This document shows positions 42,642 to 46,137 of a stretch of 46,137 nt of DNA, one piece after another (the first letter of the stretch is position 1; every line of letters starts with the position of its first letter). A program made the translations under genes and the position numbers. The stretch lies in IMG/VR virus record IMGVR_UViG_3300042864_000650, positions 1 through 46,137 of that record; one strand, given 5' to 3'. The notes below the pieces were generated by a model, which was given only the letters and a program-made list of their open reading frames with translations, searched no databases and was not told the origin of the DNA. This DNA is from a virus.

Positions 42642-42932
42642 CTACTTTACGATGGGTTTAAATGAAATTGCGGAGATAGTCTCTCCACCCTCTCCCTTGA
42701 TGTCATCAAAACCGATGACAAATGAGAGGTCAACTCCTCGTGGTGCTACGAAGCCACGTGCAATGGCACAGGCTTTTGCGGCTTGATTGACAGCCGAAGC
42801 GCCAATTGCTCGCATTTTTGGTAATTGCCCTGCATTAATGGCACGAGCCATAATAGAGCCAACGGATTGTGGGTTGCTAGAACCAGACACTTTGAGAATA
42901 TCATCAATGGTGGTGTTCAAATCTTGCGACAT
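42642..42932 (-). CDS. SpoVS-family protein
   Basis: The 96-aa protein matches the Stage V sporulation protein S family over its length: KVSGSSNPQSVGSIMARAIN, RAIGASAVNQAAKACAIARG, VAPRGVDLSFVIGF and ISAISFKPIVK. SpoVS is an Alba-like small dimeric protein found in sporulating and non-sporulating bacteria; its molecular role is unclear, and nucleic-acid binding is proposed. AGGAG lies 6 nt before the ATG. Its presence in a phage is unusual. Confidence 0.8.
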   Translation of the reverse strand: MSQDLNTTIDDILKVSGSSNPQSVGSIMARAINAGQLPKMRAIGASAVNQAAKACAIARGFVAPRGVDLSFVIGFDDIKGEGGETISAISFKPIVK

Positions 42933-42965
42933 AAGGTACTCCTGAAAAAAAGGTTGTACCTTTAG

Positions 42966-43331
42966 TTAACAATACCCAGCCTCTGTTAGCAGGTCAGTGA
43001 GGTCTTCCAACCTCATCACAACATAAGATTCACCTAACGCTTTTTCCCCTTTACCAGGGCGTTTAACAACCAATGCAGGAACAGCCCCACCAAGTCGGGA
43101 GGCTTGTTCTACCGTGTCATTTAGCCATTGGCTAAGTTGAAACTGACGCTGATTTTTACACTGCACCGCCACTTTGCGAAGAGTATCCCTACGGGCAATT
43201 CCGTTAACATCTCCTGTGTCATTACCACCTGATAGTGCAGGTCGGTGGGCATGTATAAACCCTTTGTCAATTAAATAGTCTCTTACAAGTACCTCAAAGG
43301 ATGTTCCTTTGGCTTTGGCTTTATTTGCCAC
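42966..43331 (-). CDS. Holliday-junction-resolvase-like nuclease
   Basis: The 121-aa protein (GTG start, GGGAG 8 nt upstream) has KGTSFEVLVRDYLIDKGF, RPALSGGNDTGDVNGI and VAVQCKNQ, the GD...QCK active-site layout of PD-(D/E)XK resolvases, and VPALVVKRPGKG later. This family resolves branched DNA before packaging or in recombination. It sits beside nuclease genes; actual substrate is unknown. Confidence 0.75.
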   Translation of the reverse strand: MANKAKAKGTSFEVLVRDYLIDKGFIHAHRPALSGGNDTGDVNGIARRDTLRKVAVQCKNQRQFQLSQWLNDTVEQASRLGGAVPALVVKRPGKGEKALGESYVVMRLEDLTDLLTEAGYC

Positions 43332-43404
43332 GGTACATCTCCCTTTGCCAAAGGATGATGACCAACATTGCCCCTACAAGGAATCCTGCAACAAAGTTAC
43401 CCAC
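43321..43404 (-). CDS. Single-helix membrane miniprotein (27 aa)
   Basis: GTG at 43404 encodes MGNFVAGFLVGAMLVIILWQ then REMYRGK, a single hydrophobic helix followed by a basic end. It overlaps the coiled-coil ORF upstream and the resolvase start downstream. Small but fits the overlapping style of the block. Confidence 0.45.
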   Translation of the reverse strand: MGNFVAGFLVGAMLVIILWQREMYRGK

Positions 43405-43570
43405 GGGCTAACTCTCTTGATAGGCGCTCAACCTCAGTATACAACTCGTGTACTTTTATTTTAAGAGCGTCACGTTCTGCTTGGACTTTGGCAAAATCAT
43501 GCTCAACAAACTCAATAGCAGGTTCATTAAGCCACGAATAGTCATCCTGTTGTTGTTTTTTCTTTACCAT
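43397..43570 (-). CDS. Coiled-coil protein (57 aa)
   Basis: MVKKKQQQDDYSWLNEPAIE begins the protein; RDALKIKVHELYTEVERLSR is a strong heptad coil. TAATG-coupled to the 28-aa membrane peptide upstream. Function unknown. Confidence 0.6.
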   Translation of the reverse strand: MVKKKQQQDDYSWLNEPAIEFVEHDFAKVQAERDALKIKVHELYTEVERLSRELARG

Positions 43571-43656
43571 TACTCGTCCTTAAACATTTGTCCAGTAAAT
43601 ACACCGCAGACAAAAACCGCAGTAACCATTATTACGAGTGTAAAAAACTCAGCCAT
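43570..43656 (-). CDS. Single-helix membrane miniprotein (28 aa)
   Basis: MAEFFTLVIMVTAVFVCGVF then TGQMFKDE: one hydrophobic helix. It overlaps the upstream coiled-coil ORF by 8 bp and ends in TAATG with the next. Exact overlaps make chance less likely. Confidence 0.5.
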   Translation of the reverse strand: MAEFFTLVIMVTAVFVCGVFTGQMFKDE

Positions 43657-43789
43657 AGAACGACCTCACCTTTTCTTTTAATTGTTCGTTTTCTTTTTCT
43701 AATTCTTTACAACGTTCAATCCAAAACTTAATGACTCTACGTTGTTCTAGTACTTGGTCACCTACGGGGAGGTCAGGCATGTGTGTCAT
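43649..43789 (-). CDS. Coiled-coil protein (46 aa)
   Basis: MTHMPDLPVGDQVLEQRRVI, then ERCKELEKENEQLKEKVR, a helix with heptad pattern. Its ATG overlaps the stop of the winged-helix-like gene as ATGA. It alternates with membrane miniproteins in this block, which may be partners. Confidence 0.6.
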   Translation of the reverse strand: MTHMPDLPVGDQVLEQRRVIKFWIERCKELEKENEQLKEKVRSFYG

Positions 43790-44052
43790 CTGAACTCACC
43801 TGAGTAAGATTGTGCAGTCATTCTAAGATACTCATAACCATTTGGGGTTATCTTCCACGTGTCCCCGTAGCGCTCTAAGAAGTTGTAACTAACTAAACGT
43901 TCCAAAGAGCGTCCAGCAACATATGGTTTTTTATACTTATACCCCATAACAAACATCAACTCAGGAATTGTAAAAGAACGTTTTCTACGCATAGCCGCAA
44001 AGCGGAGAGCAAGATAAGAAGGTCCACGGTATGGCATTACTTCGGTAATCAT
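43786..44052 (-). CDS. Winged-helix-like DNA-binding protein (88 aa)
   Basis: Contains MRRKRSFTIPELMFVMGYKY and YVAGRSLERLVSYNFLERYG followed by TWKITPNGYEYLRMT, the helix-helix-wing order of winged-helix proteins. Function as regulator is inferred. ATGA-coupled to the 164-aa gene. Confidence 0.6.
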   Translation of the reverse strand: MITEVMPYRGPSYLALRFAAMRRKRSFTIPELMFVMGYKYKKPYVAGRSLERLVSYNFLERYGDTWKITPNGYEYLRMTAQSYSGEFR

Positions 44053-44543
44053 GCTGTGTACCGCCCTTGGCGACGTTCACTAGGTGCCATAGAGATGCGT
44101 CGGCTTAACTCACGGCTGATAACTTGTGCGCCACGCTCACATCGTTCAAACACAGACTCCGTCAACTTACGGAAGGCTCGTGCTTCTAGGTACTCATCTG
44201 TTGCACTCATTACTTCAGGGTCCACGTCACGGCGAGCCTTGGCAAGCGTAACGGTGTCTCCTTTAGCGCCTTCTCCCCACTGATTGATAAGAGTCGTTGC
44301 TTCATAAAACTTTTGATTAGTAGCAGTACGTTCTTCTATAATCTCAGATTGAACAAGTTCAGACTTAGCATAGGAACCCCAAGAAATAAACTTGGTATAC
44401 AGTTCCATCAGTTCTGGGTCAGGTAACTCGTCAAGATACCCAGGAAGTTCAGGGAAATCTCCGTGAGGTTTGTCAGCCAATGGGAACTTCTTGAGAAATT
44501 CTCCCATGATTGGCTTAGGTGGTGCCAGTGATGGCTTATTCAT
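44049..44543 (-). CDS. Conserved actinophage helical protein (164 aa)
   Basis: A Pro-rich head (LAPPKPIMGEFLKKFPL) is followed by helices YLDELPDPELMELYTKF, RTATNQKFYEATTLINQW and ESVFERCERGAQVISRELSR. Similar helical proteins occur beside replication or recombination genes in actinophages; function unknown. Overlaps the Cas4-like stop by 8 bp (ATGAATAA). Confidence 0.6.
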   Translation of the reverse strand: MNKPSLAPPKPIMGEFLKKFPLADKPHGDFPELPGYLDELPDPELMELYTKFISWGSYAKSELVQSEIIEERTATNQKFYEATTLINQWGEGAKGDTVTLAKARRDVDPEVMSATDEYLEARAFRKLTESVFERCERGAQVISRELSRRISMAPSERRQGRYTA

Positions 44544-45318
44544 TGTTGTCTTCTTTCCAGCATACTTTTTTGTATGGGCAGTTTTTGCATGTTTTACTTG
44601 TTGAGTCCTCTACCCATGTTGGTCGCATAGGTGGGACACCTGACTCTAATCCTCTTATTACATTTTTGCAACCTGAAAGAATGTCTTCAATGAGTTCTGG
44701 TTGAAACTTTACTGAGAACTCTTTTACTTCTTGTGTGGCTTTCCATTCATACAAAAACACAGCATCGTGAATGCCTAAGCAATACATGTATAGGTTTACT
44801 TGGCGAAGGTGAGTATTGAACGGTTTGCGAACCTTCTTCCACATATCATCAGGACTGTTAGCACTTTGATACAGTTCAAAGTCTTCCATGCGGATGGTCC
44901 CAGCGCCAACACTTTTAATCTCAAGGATGGCTTTACCTTTGGCGTCATTGATAATGCCATCAGCATGTCCCATCAATCTGAACTCCTCATCAAGGATGGG
45001 TACCTCAACTGCTTCTAGTACACCTGCGTCTGTCAACCACTTTTGCCATTTGGCATGAATGGCATGACCTTCAGCAAATATGTTTAAAGTTTGGAATGAC
45101 AAAGCACGGTCAGCCTTCTCATACCCTTTAATGGTGTACCAAGATGAACGGTTGCACCAATCACGCTTACAAATCTCTGAAGGATGTAAATGAAGGGTGT
45201 CTCTAGTGCTCTCTAGTTGCTCACGCATGAGTTGTTCTTCAGCAATAGGTATCAGGCGATACTTTGAAGTCAAAGATTGTTTGTAATTTTTAAGGTGCCA
45301 AGGCGTTTTGTCAGACAT
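44536..45318 (-). CDS. Cas4-like Fe-S PD-(D/E)XK exonuclease
   Basis: The 260-aa protein has SEICKRDWC at the N-terminal side, EGHAIHAKWQKW, LMGHADGIINDAKGKAILEI (GHADG, then E-I-K-S) and the Fe-S-type C-terminal cluster CKNCPYKKVC. This is the Cas4/RecB-nuclease layout used by many phages for replication-linked recombination. No cas1/cas2 or CRISPR array is present, so a CRISPR role is not suggested. Confidence 0.85.
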   Translation of the reverse strand: MSDKTPWHLKNYKQSLTSKYRLIPIAEEQLMREQLESTRDTLHLHPSEICKRDWCNRSSWYTIKGYEKADRALSFQTLNIFAEGHAIHAKWQKWLTDAGVLEAVEVPILDEEFRLMGHADGIINDAKGKAILEIKSVGAGTIRMEDFELYQSANSPDDMWKKVRKPFNTHLRQVNLYMYCLGIHDAVFLYEWKATQEVKEFSVKFQPELIEDILSGCKNVIRGLESGVPPMRPTWVEDSTSKTCKNCPYKKVCWKEDNNE

Positions 45319-45697
45319 TTTTCATTTTTCTATAACTGTTGAGAGCATTTTCCCAAGCGTCGGGGGGAATCTTATCTTCAGTCATTACAAAATACAATAA
45401 ATCAGCCATAGATTCCCATTTATTTCTTCTTGCTGGGTAGTCAATACGATGCTTTTCATCGTACTTAGTTCTAAAGCAAGCATGCACATACGGTTTTTGA
45501 TTGTTACGTTTAACCTTGATATTAAAAACATCTAAAGAGTTATGAAGAGAATTAAGTGCACCAGATAAAGTTCCATGATGCTTCTTGATGTCATAGGCGT
45601 CACGCAATTCCACGTGCAGTTCTTGACAAGTAAGTCCATCTTCTTTTGTAAACAATAATTCTAATATTTTTGTATGTAAATCAACTTTTGTCATCAT
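45311..45697 (-). CDS. Winged-helix-like protein (128 aa)
   Basis: MMTKVDLHTKILELLFTKED begins the first helix, then LTCQELHVELRDAYDIKKHH and GTLSGALNSLHNSLDVFNIK fit a winged helix-turn-helix. A basic C-terminal half follows (YPARRNKWESMAD). The start overlaps the upstream gene by 17 bp; the second Met (45694) is equally possible. Likely a transcription or replication accessory factor. Confidence 0.6.
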   Translation of the reverse strand: MMTKVDLHTKILELLFTKEDGLTCQELHVELRDAYDIKKHHGTLSGALNSLHNSLDVFNIKVKRNNQKPYVHACFRTKYDEKHRIDYPARRNKWESMADLLYFVMTEDKIPPDAWENALNSYRKMKNV

Positions 45698-46016
45698 CTG
45701 TTATCGCCAAAAAATCGTCTTCAACAAGAACCACGTAATTACGACCATTGAGGTCAAACTGCAATACAGGTATACGGTCTTCAATAATCGCACGTTCTCT
45801 CAATTCTCTAAGGTCTACTTCCTTGAGAGTAATACCTTTTGTTCCTATGGTCAACTTGTTTTCAATAAGAAACTCAACTGACCGCACATCATTCTTTCGT
45901 AACCAAAAAGAGCCAGAGCCTGCGTTGCGACTGCCATTGTAAGTAACCGCTGAACGTTTTTCTTGTTTACGGGACTTTTTCATGATGTCCTTGCGGTCAT
46001 CAGCCCCTAGCGTCAT
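45681..46016 (-). CDS. PD-(D/E)XK-like nuclease candidate (111 aa)
   Basis: SRKQEKRSAVTYNGSRNAGS then NDVRSVEFLIENKLT gives a QE...GS...D...E-x-K order found in small phage PD-(D/E)XK resolvases, although the usual ExK is here ENK and the preceding acidic residue is DVR. ITLKEVDLRELRERA and VLQFDLNGRNYVVLV follow. It could be a divergent nuclease. ATGA-coupled to the upstream partial gene. Alternative start at Met12. Confidence 0.6.
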   Translation of the reverse strand: MTLGADDRKDIMKKSRKQEKRSAVTYNGSRNAGSGSFWLRKNDVRSVEFLIENKLTIGTKGITLKEVDLRELRERAIIEDRIPVLQFDLNGRNYVVLVEDDFLAITDDDKS

Positions 46017-46137
46017 GGTGCTGGGATTTCAAAGTGTGTAAAGACCTCAAGACGCAACTTTGCTTGCATATCTAAGTCTTCACGGAAAGCCAACAGCATT
46101 GCGTCCTTGCCCTGCCAACGCTGGTCACTATAAGAAT
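46013..46137 (-). CDS. Partial CDS, C-terminal end only
   Basis: The frame enters from beyond the window and ends YSDQRWQGKDAMLLAFREDL and VFTHFEIPAP before a TGA that overlaps the next ATG (ATGA). Forty codons are too few to name it. Confidence 0.55.
   Translation of the reverse strand, partial: SYSDQRWQGKDAMLLAFREDLDMQAKLRLEVFTHFEIPAP

Noticed and set aside
44536-45318. CRISPR-Cas adaptation module because of the Cas4-like gene
   Set aside because: No cas1, cas2, effector or repeat-spacer array is seen; stand-alone Cas4-like nucleases are common in phages.

Overview
The window reads as part of a tailed double-stranded DNA phage (or prophage-like) genome from an actinobacterial host. The phage evidence is long repetitive tail-fibre proteins, a tail-collar protein, a holin-like protein and tightly packed, start/stop-overlapping small genes. 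The host evidence is two WhiB-family regulators, an Rpf-like muralytic enzyme, -10 hexamers of the TANNNT type placed for leaderless transcription, and two perfect copies of the near-universal bacterial parS palindrome TGTTTCACGTGAAACA. Base composition is moderate rather than GC-rich, so a lower-GC actinobacterium such as a freshwater lineage is plausible; this is inference. No terminase, portal, capsid or DNA polymerase is seen, so this is only part of a genome.

Layout. 1-7.8 kb (minus strand): tail-fibre and receptor-binding proteins, mostly linked by TAATG start/stop overlaps. 7.8-15.8 kb: small membrane proteins, a secreted Thr/Ser-rich protein, a holin-like protein, and three plus-strand genes for a methyltransferase, a glycosyltransferase-like protein and a nucleotide-sugar epimerase. 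16.0-18.1 kb: a TAATG-coupled operon of three ParB/Srx-fold proteins and two ADP-ribosyltransferase-like proteins. Its promoter contains a perfect parS. 18.2-29.6 kb: an accessory array of about 28 small genes, then a SNF2-type helicase and a DUF932 protein. It is punctuated by 22 copies of one promoter architecture: TACCCC, exactly 21 nt, TANNNT, usually 6 nt, start codon. 30.6-38.2 kb: two WhiB proteins, glycosyltransferase, lysin, deoxyribonucleotidase-like HAD protein, RmlB-like dehydratase and conserved actinophage proteins. 38.2-42.6 kb: a coupled set of probably virion-associated basic and low-complexity proteins, one with a textbook -1 ribosomal frameshift signal. 42.6-46.1 kb: SpoVS-like protein, resolvase-like nuclease, Cas4-like nuclease and a further PD-(D/E)XK-like protein.

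How it fits together. The array behaves like a set of monocistronic cassettes, each with its own promoter. The element follows transcription direction and flips with the divergent genes at 27.6 kb. Several upstream ORFs read through the next element, and one pair has fused in frame, as expected if cassettes are gained and lost as units. An array-specific -35-like sequence in a phage carrying two WhiB-like proteins suggests, without proving it, WhiB-assisted promoter choice. The parS sites without a recognisable full ParB suggest recruitment of host ParB. The most notable candidates for new biology are the promoter array, the parS-controlled ART/ParB-fold operon, the frameshift gene at 38.9 kb and a multi-hairpin RNA candidate at 21.4-21.6 kb.
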